From NCBI GenBank assembly GCA_030549775.1, contig CM060175.1, positions 94,417,470 to 94,481,469 on the forward strand: a stretch of DNA of 64,000 bases, read 5' to 3'. The stretch comes from Tamarix chinensis (lineage: Eukaryota; Streptophyta; Magnoliopsida; Caryophyllales; Tamaricaceae). Every line of letters starts with the position of its first letter. Position 1 is the first letter of the stretch. The notes below the pieces were generated by a model that saw only the letters and a program-made list of their open reading frames with translations, made no database searches and had not been told where the DNA came from. Below, in pieces: positions 11,580-27,900 of this stretch. A program made the translations under genes and the position numbers.

Positions 11580-11680
11580 ACCAGTCTTGGAGCACGTTCC
11601 TACGCCTCCTCCGGGTGTCGACTTGATTCGCCTATAAGAGGGAAAAACTAGAGGTTAATTTCCCTCTGACCAAAACACCA
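11580..11680 (+). promoter_or_regulatory. conserved core box of the LTR superfamily (unit A copy)
   Basis: GGAGCACGTTCCTACGCCTC, then CCTATAAGAGGGAAAAACTA and a TTCCCTCT stretch, are kept in units A, B (about 14871-14950) and C (about 17376-17455), although the DNA around them has diverged. TATAAGAG could be a TATA box of the LTR promoter. That is inference: only conservation and composition support it. Confidence 0.45.
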
Positions 11681-12142
11681 TTCTTTCTACCTTACCCTTA
11701 TCTTTAACTTACCATTAGGGCTATCAATACTAATAATTCCTTTATAAGTAAAATAAAGTAGGGTTTCATTCTTAAGGTAGCTAATCGTGCTACTACTAAT
11801 CAAAATAGGTCTTAATAGTTACGATAATTTAAAGCAAATATAATAGTATTTATTATTAATAGTAATAGTTTCAATGTTAATAATAATGGTAACAATATTA
11901 GTGCTAGTGAGATTAGTATTATACTAATACTACTAATAGCAATATTACTAATGATGATAGTGAGAATAATAATACTAATAATAATGGTAGTAATAATAGT
12001 AACAACAAAAATAATAATAATAATAAAAGTAATAACGATGATGATGTTGAAATAATAATAATACTAAGGTTATAGGTCATTAATATTAATGGTCATAATA
12101 GTTATGATTATTTCAAATTCAGGTTAAATAATAATAAAATTA

Positions 12143-12179
<37 letters not shown>

Positions 12180-12239
12180 TAATAACCTTAAGAATAATAC
12201 TAATGATACCACTAAAATAATTAACACTTGAACAACAAG

Positions 12240-13300
12240 GGTTTAAGGGTTGGGGGAGTTTAGAGGGCCACCTAGGGTGCTGGTGGCACAGGTGGCGGTG
12301 CACGGCACACGGCGGCGGCGGCGGCCGCGATGGGGGAGAAGGAAGGTGGAGAAGTGGTGGAGGGGGAAGGAAGGGAGAGGGGAGGTTGGAAGGGGAAACA
12401 GAGGGTCTAGGGGGGTTGGGGAAGCTCCCTTGGTGGTTTTAGAAGGCAGAGGGGGTGCTGGAAGTGGCGGCACGGCGGCGGGCGGCGGTGAGAAGGGCGG
12501 TGGGGTTCGAAGCTGGGTTGATCAGGAAGGTCACTTTGCACGGCCGGGGTGGCGCGTGCAGAGCAAACCAAGGGGTGAGGGAGGCCTAGGTTGGTGGAGG
12601 GTGATGCAAGGAAGAGTTTCGGGGGTGGATCGAGCGGCGGCGCAGGGTGGCTGTCTGAAATAGGGGTGGCGCAAGGTGATTTCTGGGTTATGGTTTCGAA
12701 AAAGCTCGATGCTGGATCCTTGGGGGGTATTCATAGGCTTGAAAATGGGGGAGTATCGAGAGAGGGGACAAAGGAAGGCAGGTCAGGTGGCAATCGGGCA
12801 GGCCGACGCGGGTCTGCCATGGCAGACCTGCTGGTTGGTCGGGAAAAAGAAAGGGGGCAAGAGTAGGCTTGGGAGTGGTGTTGTGGGTGTCGGCTTGTCG
12901 GGGGAGGATGGCTGGAAAGTCAGGGAGAGAGAGAGGCGGCGTGCAGGCGGCGCAGGCAGTCGGTCGGCGCAGAGGGGGGTGGGCGGCGACTTGCAGGTCG
13001 CGCGCGGGGAAGGAGAAAAGGGAAGGAGGCCGGACCGACGGCCCAAGGGAGAAAAGAAAAAGAAGGGGGGTTGGCCGGTTCGGCAACGGTCCAACGTTTT
13101 AGTAAAACGCGGCGTCGGGTTGACGGTAGGCAACGGCTATATTCAGAAATTGAGACGCAGCGTTTCAGCGGAAGGATGGGCGAAACGCTGCGTTTGGCTG
13201 CAGTAGAGGCTGAACGGTGCTGGGCCGCGGGGGAGAAAGGAGAAGGAAGGAGGGAGTTGGGCCGCAGGCTGGCCCAACCGTGAGAAGAAGGAGGAAAAAA
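12240..13300 (+). other. G-rich, purine-biased block in unit A
   Basis: About 1 kb with very high G on the plus strand, including GGCGGCGGCGGCGGCCGCGA near 12312 and many GGGG runs. Long overlapping open frames on both strands translate to Gly/Arg-rich or Pro/Ser-rich low-complexity strings and are composition artefacts. Equivalent blocks stand at about 15240-16300 and 18090-19190, and a weaker one at about 44030-44600 in unit F1. Confidence 0.75.
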
Positions 13301-13667
13301 AATAGAAGAAGAAAAAGGAAAAGAAAGGAAAAGAGGAAAAAGAAGATTTTAATTATTTTTATTTTATATAAATATTTAAGGTATTTTTTCTTGGGCACCT
13401 AGAGTAAGAATATTTAAATATTTAAATAAAAAAATATTAAAACTTCTTTTTAGGCTAATTTGGGGCCCTAAAAAAATATTCCTCCGAACTCTTTTTAATT
13501 AGCAAAAGTCCAATTTTCCTCCTTTATAAATTTTTTTAAAATTCTTATTAATTTTCCCTACATAATCCCTCTTAATCCAAATAGAATAATAAGTTAAATT
13601 AAATTAGTTTCCCAATAAATCCTTATTAAATGACATATCTCAAAATAATTAATTCTGGGGTATTTCA

Positions 13668-16600
13668 ATTATCCTCACATGATATTCCATTATAAGTAGT
13701 TAGTATATTTTCCTTGATTTATTTCCATATAAATTTTGGTTCATCGAACTTGAGACCCCCACTATTATAGCCAGTTGATCGAAAAACACTCAATAGGGTA
13801 GAACACACCGAACCACTATTATAGCTAGTGGATCAAAAAGTATACTCACTTGGGTCTGGATCGATAATCTTTCACTTTAAGTGTTTTATCCGTATCTTTT
13901 ACCACACACAACCCCCACTAGACATGCATGACCTACCAGACTTCCCATTCTCACCTCTTTATCCCAGTTCTCCTGAAAAGCTCTCTCCTATATCTTGGGA
14001 TCTTTACACACCATAGGACTCCAAGACTTCTTCCTAACCTTTTTCCCACTCACCCAAACTCTTATGAACGTGGATCAAGGCCCACTCCCCTTAACTCCAT
14101 TTTGACTCGCCATCTCCCTCTAAGGTTTCCCTCAGAAACCCTAATCTAGCTTATGTGGCCTCACTTCTCCTTATCCTACACCGCCCATGCTTCCCTTTGA
14201 TTCCAAAACTACCACTCCACTCAAACTATACCCAAAATCACAACTTCACTACCCATCTTCCACATGCAACCATGAAAACCGTAGTTCATCCCCCAAACCC
14301 TAGTACTTCTCCTTTCCTTTATGTCATCCCCTCATCACCTAGACACTTTTCCAATTGACTCACTCCTCCTCCATGTGACACCCTTCCATTCTTATTCCAC
14401 ACTCTAACCATTCCCATAAATTTTCCCTTCCTCGCACACTTCTCCTACTTAGGGTTTCCTCACAAACCCTAGCAAAGTCCCATATGCACCTTTATTCCAT
14501 CTTCTTATTTTATTCATATTATCTTTTTATTTATCCACCCATAAGTCATGAGATACACAAGCCTTTCTCACTTCCCTCTTATCACTCCCCTTTCTTTCCT
14601 TCTCTCATTTTTCCACAACCTCATCTTACTACTTAGGGACTCTAAGTATGCATGTCATATGAGGCAACCATACATAAGCACAACACAAGTACAAGTTACA
14701 TTACAATATTACATATGCCATAGAAACATATACAACTTACCTTAGCTCCATGCTTAGAAAGATGCGCTACAAGTGCATACTCCATAACCACATAGAGTAC
14801 ACACATATAACCAACACATAATACACATATTAGGACTTAACCATATCCTTATCTAAAACGACACCGGGCTTGTAACACGCTCCTACGCCTCCTTAGGGGT
14901 CAGACTCAATTCACCTATAAGAGGGAAACACTAGTGTTAACTTCCCTCTTATCACTTTTATTATTCCCTAATTTATATTTAGTAAGAACTAGTATTAGTG
15001 ATGATAATAATAATAATAATAGTTTTAGCAGTATTAATAAGGTTATTATCATTAATATGGCTAACAAATACACTAGTGGTAGTATTAGCCAAAATAGGGC
15101 TATTAGTAGTGATAATAATAATAATGATGATAATGGTAGAATAGTAGTAGCAGCAGCAGCAGCAACAGCAGTACTAGTAGTAGTAGTATGGCTAAAATAA
15201 TAATTATATCAAAATAATTTATACTTAAGTGATAGAAAGGGTTAGGGCATATGAAGGTGGCAGCTAGGGTGGCGGCAGCGATGGTGGTGGGAGTGGTGGT
15301 TGTTTCAGAAGAGTTGGACTTTTGGGGTTGGAAGAGAGAGAGGAAGGTGGCAGTTGTGAGGTAGTGGACTCTTTGGACTATGAGGATTACAGTGGTGGTA
15401 GCGGCACAACAGGGTGGCGGGGCAAGTGGTGGTGGTTGTGGTGGCCGAGAGTCATGGAGAAGGAGGGAGGAGGAAGGAGAGGGAGAAAGGGGAAAGGAAG
15501 GGTAGGGTAAGGTAGAGGAGGATCTTCTGGGTTGAGTGGATAGTAGTGGAGGTGGTGACTGTGGCAGAGGAGGCGGTGCAAGGCGGCGATGAGGTGCATA
15601 GGGTAGTTTGAGTTGCCCACTTTGCACGATTGGGGTGGGCTGTGTAGGGGGAGTTAAGGGCAATGAGTGGCTTGGTTTGGTGGAGGGTGATGTAGGGAAG
15701 GGACTGGGTGGTGTTTCGGGTAGTGGCGTTGCACGGTGGTGGCTAGGGCGGAATCTAAAGGCACGACGACGAGAAGGGTCAGATTTTTCTAGGCATAGCA
15801 AAAAAGGAGAATGGGGGCGTTGAGGGGGTATTTATAGGTTGAGGGAGGGAGAAGAGAGCAAGGGGTAGGAGGGGAAGGACCTTGCCGACCAGCGGTGGTA
15901 GGCCGGTACGAGCCTATGAAGGTGCAAGGGTGCAGGGCTACAGATGGGGGAAAAGGAAGGGAATAGGCACATGGGGAGGCAGGTACAGGGCAGGTTGGGC
16001 TCGAATTGGAAGGAAAGGGAAGGGGGAGAGAGAAGGGAGAAAGTTGGGGTGGCACAGTGGTAGGGAAGGACAGTCGGTGGCAGTTCTATAGGCTTCACCT
16101 ATAGCTTGAGGGAAGGAGGGGGAGGAGGAAGAAGAAAGGGTTGGGTCAGTCGATCAAGTAAAAAGAAAAGAAAGAAAGAAGGGAGAACCAGGCAGGCGAG
16201 GAAAAAAAGAAAAGGAGAGGGAATGGGTTAGGCTTCGCACAGGGTATAAATGGAGGAAGGGGTTGGGCCGCACGGGCGAGGCCCAACCGGGGCAAAGATG
16301 AGAAGAAAGAAAAAGGAGAAAGGAGAAAAAGCAAAAGGAAGAAAATGAAAAAAAAGGAAAATAAGGTAATTGGGGTATTTAGGGTCTTTTTGGTATTTTT
16401 GAAATATTTAGAAATAATAAAATTAGTAAAAATAAATTATTAAATTCCTTTTTATATTAAATAAGAATTTTTTGGGTAGTTCTTCCTAATTTCTATTTTA
16501 ATTAGCAATTTACCCTAATCTTCCCTCATTAAATCCTATGTTATTTTTCTCTTTTCTATTTTATCTTAATTACTCCCATTATTTTTATTAAAATTGTTAT

Positions 16601-16670
16601 ATTTAATTAATCTCATATATTAACCCCTATTTTTTTATAATTTACGAAATTAGGGTTTTGGAGTATTACA
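13668..16670 (+). mobile_element. LTR unit B, right part (resumes after unit A)
   Basis: It starts with the second ATTAT copy and continues the tandem units (CCCACTATTATAGCC at about 13759, another at about 13813). The family order follows: CT-rich zone, core box with CCTACGCCTCC (about 14883) and CCTATAAGAGG (about 14914), TAA microsatellite (about 15000-15200), G-rich block (about 15240-16300). The tail is TTTTGGAGTATTACA at 16656-16670. Joined conceptually with 8609-9452 it makes one unit of about 3.85 kb. Confidence 0.8.
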
Positions 16671-19537
<2,867 letters not shown>

Positions 19538-21042
19538 GATAATAGTTGGTAGTTGTATTATGTGCACTACCCTTGTATTTTAAGATTATTGTTGGTATTT
19601 CATGTTGGTACATATGTACTCTTGGTTTTATGAATGACTTGATGTTTTTGCATGTGAATTGTTGTTAGGCTTGATTTTACACACCTTTGTTGTGTGATTG
19701 TATGATCATGCTATTTCCTCTAAGTTATGTGTGTTTACTTAGTACTTTTATACTAAACATAATAGTTTTCAGTGGTTATGATAAAAGTAATCTGAATACT
19801 ATTGAAGCTTGAGTTAGAGTCATAGAGTAAGGGTTTTTTGTGTGCCTTGTCCCATGTTGGGAGCCTCTATTTTTGGTTATATTAGGGTTGATTTGGCTTG
19901 TAACCCTTTATTGATATTTGATATAAAGAATTTGACCTTATAATACTATTTTTATCTCTTATTGTATTATGTTTTCATACCCGACATTACATCTGCCATT
20001 ATGCATGATTGTGTGATGCTTATTATTTAGTTTCATAATTTTTGGAGTATATTTACTATTTTAATCATGTTTTGGAAGTTGAAAGCATTTTGAAGGCAAA
20101 AATGTCATTTTATAAAGATTTGATATTTCATAAGATATTGCCGTTATTATAATAGATTTATGAATAGTTTGAGATATTTTGTCAAAAATAATCCTATCTT
20201 AAATAGAGGCATTTATGATTGTGAATTATTATGAATAGTAAAAAGATATAATTAGTAAATTATGGTTTTAAATAATTTTAGATTTTTAAATATAACCTTC
20301 TTGTTATATTTGTACAAATCCCATTATACATGAATAGTATTTTAGTACATAATAAATTTTTTTTCTGAAATTAATGTGTGGGTGTTGATTAATAAAATAT
20401 CTGATAAATTGATAAATTTTGAAGTGAAAGATTGTATTTGAAGTTAGTAGGATCCTTTACCCTTATAACAAGGATCATCCTTGTAGCCCATGACGCACAG
20501 GCTATACAGTTAGCTTTGGCTTGGCCTTCGAGTGTTCATTCAAATAGTGTTAATGCCACAAATGTTAGCTAGGATTATCTATACTCTATAGGTGACTTAC
20601 AAGTCATATGGGAATATCGATACTTAAGGATGTGGTGGCCAGCATAGTAGGAGGATCCATATGCCATATAAACTTTGAAATAGTTATTTGATGCTCATAT
20701 AACATAAGATATAGTTACATGATGTCCATGAAACATAGGAAATAAGTGTTTTCTATGTGCAAGTTACCTGTTGTCCATGGGGCATAGGATACATATGTGT
20801 TTTATATTGTAAGTAAAATGGTGTTATTTCAGTATAGGTGGAAACTTATTAGCATGCTAACGTAGAATATTGTGATACATACATACATAATTGATTAGAT
20901 AAGTGGTTATGATAGATAAGTAGAATAAGTATTATAAGTGAATGGTGATAAATGGTATAAGTGTTTACATTATATTGATGTTCAATATTAATCTCAGTGT
21001 TTACATTATATTGAATGTTCTATATGTTTTTAGGGTTTTTGG

Positions 21043-21111
<69 letters not shown>

Positions 21112-21607
21112 GTGGTTTTGAAGTGAACGATCCATTTTCCATCTATTAGCATGATTTATAGCATTCTTCAGTGTAAGCATATTTTGTATGCCTTACATGA
21201 TCATGTTATCGCTTTTAATAGGTTAACATATATAATACTAATAGTATAATTTTTAGATATTTGGTGTAGGTGCAATGATTGTTCTACTACTTTTTGTTTG
21301 AGTTGGGTTGAGGTTAAAGTAATTGAGTAGTAGGTGGGGTCTGAGATCTAATTTTCTTAAGCTCTTGTGCCATTTATCCTTATTATATTCTCTCTTGATC
21401 GTTTTGTGATCTTATATCATGTTGGGATTAGGTAATTTCATACTTGATCATTGATATGAGACTACTTTTAAGCCCGTCATCCAAAATAAATTAGGTATTG
21501 GAAGTATCTTATCTATGTTATGATAGTAACACCATATATTTCTTATTTGGCTTTCGCAAAAACTTATTTAAATGAAAATATTATTTAGTGAAAATCAAGG
21601 TGCTACA
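19538..21607 (-). mobile_element. LTR unit G: inverted, diverged member of the same superfamily
   Basis: Read on the minus strand from 21607 it starts TGTAGCACCTTGATTTTCAC, followed by TTTCATTTAAATAAG, GCGAAAGCCAAATAAG and GGTGTTACTATC. These line up in order with the head of unit A (TGTAACACC..., GCGGAAGCAAATGA, AGTATTACCGCC). It also holds imperfect repeats of about 50 bp with GTCCATG..CATAGGA at about 20690-20820. The far end, near the tail of unit C, was not pinned down. No coding potential. Confidence 0.5.
21044..21112. repeat. palindromic microsatellite (AAT)n-(ATT)n
   Basis: About eleven AAT units run directly into about eleven to twelve ATT units, so the whole is a perfect inverted repeat able to form a long hairpin or cruciform. 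Confidence 0.93.
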
Positions 21608-24120
21608 CTACTACCTTTGATATTCTACTATAATATCATCATGCAACATCAATAATATATAAGCAATTATAATTTTATACTTTTAATTAGATGGTATCAT
21701 TGTATAATAGAATATAAATTAGTCGTAAATTATTTCATGTCGAAATATTAATCTTGCCTAATTTTATAAAGCAACAAGAATTATGATTTTATGATATTTG
21801 TGATCCTTCAAATAATATGGAGATATTTAATTAAATAATAAAAAAATGATATGATATAGCCGAAAGAGTATAATAGGTAATATATGTTCCAAAAATAACC
21901 TAAAATGAATAATTTTGTAAACCTTTATGATAAAGTGGACTAAAAACTGCTTGATCTATAACTTTTCTATTTGTGGGCATTCCAAAAGATAAACCTAATT
22001 TATTTGTGTGTTTATAACATAATGGTTGAAATTAGAGTACTAGGTACCGAAGGTCTCAAATCCCTTTTTCTTAATATTTGTGGACCTATATAATAAATTG
22101 AACCTAACATTATATACTTCTTGTAAATAAAATAAGGATAAGCCCTTTCATCAACACATTAATTTAATTATCATCGCTCAGTCATCAACATTAAATAAAA
22201 TCTCAAATATACAACCATAACTATTGCAATGCGGAAACTTCTCGACTCTATTAAGCAAATGACGAAGAGAGAGGTTAAGAAAGGTGTTAAGTTTAGTGTT
22301 GGATAGGTACAAAGAAAGAGATGAAAAATGGGAACTTAGGAAGCAAAGAAACAAAGATAGAGATGGAAAATGGATAGGTACAAAGATAGTACATTTATGC
22401 ACATTTTATATAAAAAAAAAACATGAGAAGGAAAAATAGAGAATCAGTTTTTAAGTTAATAAAAAATGACAAATTAACATTGTTTCGATGTAGTAATCAT
22501 TTTTAAGAATGCTTGGACTTAACTCATTAAAAAGTCATATCAACTCATTTATTTAGTTAAATAAGTTAGATTTAAGATTTAATTTTAGACTTATTTATTA
22601 AATGAACTGAGCTTGAGCTCAAAAAATTTTGGGATCAACTTGTTTATAATACTAAGTTTATGAGCTCGACTCGCTTAAGTATTAGGATCTAAAGCTCAAG
22701 TCATTTAAGCATTAGACTTGTAAGTTTGATCAGTCTAGTTTGTTTAGTTGAATGCAACCCAAAAATTGGTAGCTCAATTCATCTGATTTATAGATCTAAA
22801 TAAAATATTGGAAGGGTGGGACAACCGACAATTTACAAAATCAATAGGTAATGATAATTTAATATAGAGGATCAATAGACATATATGTTCTCCAATCAAT
22901 ATAGGCAATATAATATCATATATGCTGATTTAAGTATGAAACCTATGATATCTAGATCTTGATCTTAATCACTAAAAGTAAATCTTATCGGTGACCTTAG
23001 ACTAAACTAGGATGATTTATATGAATCTCCTAAATCATAGTCCCGACAAGCAACGTTGAAAAGACCTTGCAACAACTTTCCGATTTGTTTATTTTCCCTT
23101 CCGATTAGAGCTTGGGCTTAAATATAATACAAATTACTAATTTCTAATTTTCTTAAACATCGCACGTTCAACCTATCTTGAGCTCAAAGTGAGGTGGCCG
23201 GCAATTAATTGTCGCTCTCATAATTTTCACAAGCATGTATAATGGACTTTCAACTTTGAGTGGACAATAAATTTGAGATGTTTTCAACGTGCTCATAGAC
23301 AAGCAACTGCGGGTCACACGTGACCTCACATTGTGTGTATTCAAACCTTCCTAAGATGAACACAATTTATCATACAATGACAACAACGATCCCTAAATAC
23401 CAGGAAAAATAATACTATATTCAATTTTATATAAATTTTTATTTTACCTTTTGTCACAAGAAATAAAATGAAATGAAATAACTAAAATATTCCTAGAATG
23501 ATAGTTATTGTTGGAAAATGATATAGATAGATACAGAAAAGATTACGAAGAACTCTATCCTTTTCACAATATATGTTATCTTTTTTTTTGAAATTTGTTT
23601 TAAAATAAAAGTCATGTTACAAAAACTAATACAAATTAAATGTTGCATTTAATACTATACCCTTTATTCTTTCATTCATTAATTAATGATCAAGTTGCCA
23701 AAATTATACTTATGTAATAATATATTAGTCATCTTAGACATTTTATTTTCTAAAATTTAATTTTTTAATCAATGTTCCCAAACTAGAAATAATCTATATT
23801 TTCAAATGGATGAATTAATTAATACCAAATGATAAAGTAAAAAAAAAAAATTAAAAGCTATCTCATAATTGTAAAATGACATGTATTTATAACCTAAATC
23901 AAATTATTAAAGTGTTACTTATTTAAATTCGGATGGATTAAGACAATTTACGCAATGTTTGAAATCAAAAGGTCAAAATCTTATCAATTGATGATTAAGG
24001 ATATGCTAGCTAAAATTTGAAGGCCAAAAACTGAAAGTTCAATGTCTAACATTAAAAGTTGGAATTTTATTTTATAAGCCTATTATTTTGCTCCTTCGGG
24101 GCATCACTTCATCTTACGGG
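21608..24120. other. AT-rich intergenic DNA, nothing firm
   Basis: No supported gene. At about 22510-22770 a stretch with repeated AGCTCAAG and GAGCTCGACTCG and a TTTGTTTAGTTGAATGCAACC end vaguely resembles the hAT-like MITE at 8009-8254, but no borders or target duplication could be set. Confidence 0.5.
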
Positions 24121-24989
24121 TGGGGATGATAATGGGTTAGGTTTGGAATAGGTCCTACCAGACCTACATCCAGTCCCAATTATATTACTTGAATTTAGAC
24201 TTGATCAAGGTTCATCGGGTCTTAAAAGTTGAAATCCAGACCCACCGAGTCTAGTGGATAAACGGGTTTTAAACGGTTTTAGCTATTTTTTATTTTTTAT
24301 AATAATCTATGTAAATACAAATATATTTATGTTTTATATAGCTTGATATATATTTTTTATTAAAAAAATGAGTAAAAAGATAAATATTTTTAAATAGTTA
24401 TTTTAACTTTTCAAATGGTGTTTTAAGACTTTTGGAATAAAATATTATACATAATGTTTATAAAATAAATACACAGAAATAAAATTAAAAAAATGAATAA
24501 AGATCTCAAAAAAGATTACGATAAAAATGACAAACATAATATTAGTATATATTTATGTAAAAAGATAAATAAGATTACGACAAAGCTTGATATATATTTT
24601 TTATTAAAAAATAAGTAAAAAGATAAATATTTTTAAATAGTTACTTTAACTTTTCAAATGGTGTTTTAAGACTTTTGGAATAAAATATTATACATTATGT
24701 TTATAAAATAAATACACAGAAATAAAATTAAAAAAATGAATAAAGATTTCAAAAAAGATTACGACAAAAATGACAAACATAATATCAGTATATATTTATG
24801 TATGTATATATATAAACATACATATATATTAAATGGGTATGGGTTTAAGACTACTAGACTTAGATCCAGATCTATTTAGATATATATAAATCCAAAACCG
24901 TCGAATCTAAAAATTATAGATCAAGACTAGCTAAAAATAAGATGGATATAATAGATCTGGGTAGGATTTATAACCTATTACCATCCCTA
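24121..24989. mobile_element. hAT-like non-autonomous element, 869 bp, with an internal tandem duplication
   Basis: The left end TGGGGATGATAATGGGTTAG and the right end read in reverse complement, TAGGGATGGTAATAGGTTAT, form a terminal inverted repeat of the hAT-like TAGGGATG type. Flanking 8-mers CTTACGGG and TCGGCGGG agree only partly. The interior is AT-rich and non-coding and includes the duplication at 24341-24805. Confidence 0.6.
24341..24805. repeat. 244-bp-period tandem duplication
   Basis: A segment starting GCTTGATATATATTTTTTAT at 24341 recurs at 24585 with only a few substitutions, up to the shared AGTATATATTTATGTA end near 24558 and 24802. The high similarity implies a duplication younger than the surrounding element. 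Confidence 0.93.
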
Positions 24990-27900
24990 TCGGCGGGTTA
25001 CTACCTTACCCTCTCTTGCTAAGGTGAAAGATTTACCACGCTATGATTTTGTAAGTTCCTCAACACGTTTTCTTCGGGATCCATTAATGGTCGGTTACAA
25101 ACCCATTGAATAGTAATAATAATAACAATAATATGATTTTAAGTTCAAAATAATTTGCAATACAAATACTTATAAATTCCGTCAAAAGAACTTTTTTAGG
25201 GTGAAATAAGCTAAAATGAGCATCCAAACATACACTAAATGATTCAAAAAAGAAAAACCTAAATGATGATAAATTCGTTACTTGTTAAACTTCTTCATCA
25301 CAAAAAGCTGGATCATGTTTTCGTTGCTAAAATGATCATGAATTTAATCGTTATCCTTTTTTTTCTGGGAAAGTTATGGAGGAAAAAAAAAATGGGGAAA
25401 AATGGATGCATTATCGATCTACTTCTACGTACGTCAGCTTACCTGCTCAAACTTTTCCTAATTGATGCATACGTAGGCATAACGGTCTGGTTTCCTTCTT
25501 TTCCTTTCCCTATCACTATAATTTATTTGCTACGTGAATCATGAATAGGATAGAAACAACTTTAAATCCCTCAGATTGGTCTATTCCAGAATTTTAATTA
25601 AAGGGCACGCCATTACATCTAGCTAATCCTTATCCACTTATCCTTGTTTAGTAGTTAATTAGCAGCTGACCACGTCCAGAGTCCGCATGCAGCTTGAACC
25701 TTACGTCTAAAGCTGGGCTCTGCTTAATATGCAGACGCAATTTATTCTTTGACAATTTTTTATTTTGGATAATTGGCGCAATTTACTTTCTGAAAGCTAT
25801 GTTGAAGATTGGTTAGGCTCGTTGCTTAATTTGTAGACGCATTTTTCTAAAGGGTCATGGTAGCACTTGGTTAGTCTTATACATATTTGTTTAAACCCTA
25901 AAATCTTTTATGGAATAATAAAACTAGAAAATTTGTGATAAATATATTTGGTTAGTTGGCATTACACAAACATCTAGTAAGAACCACACTTTATGGTAAT
26001 AATTAAGAATCATTTTAGTTTTCTAAATTATTTATAATAGTTTTCTTGACTTATTGATATTAGTTTCTATTTTACGGCATCTATCGTTAAGCATTTTCTA
26101 TCGTAAAATATAAATATATAATATATATAAAAATATTATTATTTTTTTGTTCCGACACTTAAAGTACTATAATTTTTTAAGAAATTTATAGTAAGTTTTT
26201 TCATTTGCATGCCGAAAGTAGCTTCTACCGCCTAGGTAAACCAAGCCTACATTCCATTCAATCAATCATAACAATCAGTTTCAGGTTGGTTAGCATCACA
26301 TGTGCCACAGTCCACGATCGACAATCAAGCACAAAACTACATGCACATGCCATGCAAGCATACCGCCGGATATAGAAACTCGGCCAAAATGTGTCATTAT
26401 TTGCACCCCTCGGGGTTGTTCGTACCAACCTCATGTACAAACTCCAGTTGTCCTGCCTAAAATTTCAAGACTACAAAGTAACAAGCTAAAAACAAGTCTT
26501 AGTGCAACAAGCTAAGTAACGATCTAATTTCTATGGCCCGATCTAATACATAGCCCGGCCCAAAAAAGCAAGAGAACTTACTCACTAGAGATAAGTCTAC
26601 GAGAGGGTCCAACTGCAATGTGACAAGATGGACGGACCACATGATGTTACAAGGCCAGCGTCATCCTCAACCGTTGCGAGACCGAAGTCTTTTCTGGTCG
26701 TCGATTCAAATGCTCTCAATTTTCTAGTGATTCTCCACTTTTCCTTGCCTCGATCGTCCACTTTTCCTTTTTCATCTTTATATTACTATGGCAAATGTCA
26801 TCTCTCTCAAACATCTGCAGTACCTGATTTGATGATAACGTTGATGTTTTGATTATTCGACAAATAATGGGATCCTACGCGACGTAAAACCGATCAAAGT
26901 TGTGTGAAAATTGGTGCATTTGACTTCAATTTCCGTAATCATTTATTTTTAAACCATAACAAAGTGGAAGATGCTGTGAAAAATAGTTGCATTCAGTGGA
27001 AAACATATGTTAATGGATACATATGTCAGTGAAAACAGTAATCTGACGGCATTTTCTATTTTGCTATTGTTTTTGGCTTGTCAGGACCCTGTTGACTGGG
27101 GTCACAAATCAAATGGTAAGATGCATATATGGTTGTGGGCATAATGTTCTCATTATAATGCGCTTCAGCGCAACTAAAATATTGAATCCATAAAAAGATC
27201 ACCGATAATATTTAAGGTTATTAAAATTTATATTCTATCAAAAATTAAAAAGAGTTATTAGAATTAGATCATAAGATAACAAGATTCTACATATACTACA
27301 AAAATATAAACCTGATATATATATTATATGCTATATAATCCCATACTTAAGGCTTTTTGTTTTTTTTTTAAAAAAAAACTAAACAACTTATTCTTAAACT
27401 CTTAGTTGGTCACTAATTAAGTAGTAGTAATTAACAAAGAATAAAAATTATCGATTACATATATACAAAAAAATATTGTCGGATGGAGCATGCAAACAAA
27501 TAAAGCTAAAAATACCACACAAAAAAAAGGATAATTATGAACTAAATAGAAACTAGTCAACAAATAACATCACAAATTTAATATATTTATTTTATTCTAC
27601 ATATAAAGTTTGGACATTTTATAAGTATTTTTTTTTTCAATAATCAACTTTACCAATATTTTGCTCGTGCTTTATTTAACTTAAATGGCGCTTAATATAT
27701 AGTATGTAGTTATGTACAAAATAATAGGGCTAAGGTTTTGAGTTAGGGAAGACATATGGTAGGAATAAGAAGGAAAATAGATTTTTTAAGTAAATAGCTA
27801 AAAAAAATCATATTATGTAGCATCATAAGATCCTACCTATGATCATAAGATTCTATTAATTTGTTGTGTAATTAGCTTTTACAAAAATTAAATAATTTTT

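Larger units (their letters stand above)
9453..13667 (+). mobile_element. LTR unit A: complete 4.2-kb solo LTR-like element with 5-bp target duplication
   Basis: It starts TGTAACACCCCC and ends GGGGTATTTCA. Exact 5-bp copies of ATTAT flank it (9448-9452 and 13668-13672), as expected for an LTR retrotransposon integration reduced to one LTR. Order inside: ACTGAGTAAGG landmark near 9975; 53-54-bp tandem units at about 10163-10480; a CT-rich zone with many AAACCCTAG strings; a core box with CCTACGCCTCC (about 11600) and CCTATAAGAGG (about 11631); a TAA-type microsatellite zone (11820-12200); a strongly G-rich block (12240-13300); an AT-rich tail. There is no gag or pol. The TGTAACACCC start and great LTR length recall Del/Tekay chromoviruses, an inference only. 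Confidence 0.85.

Noticed and set aside
12243..13402. Several long overlapping open frames on both strands
   Set aside because: They come from the G-rich, low-stop composition of the LTR block; the translations are Pro/Ser- or Gly/Arg-rich without domains.
9453..13667. Unit A as a TIR DNA transposon because head and tail are inverted
   Set aside because: A TG...CA structure with a 5-bp target duplication fits an LTR better; DNA transposons with such ends and this duplication length are not known to me.
22505..22770. Second copy of the GGCTCG-rich hAT-like MITE
   Set aside because: Only vague resemblance; no termini or target duplication could be defined.
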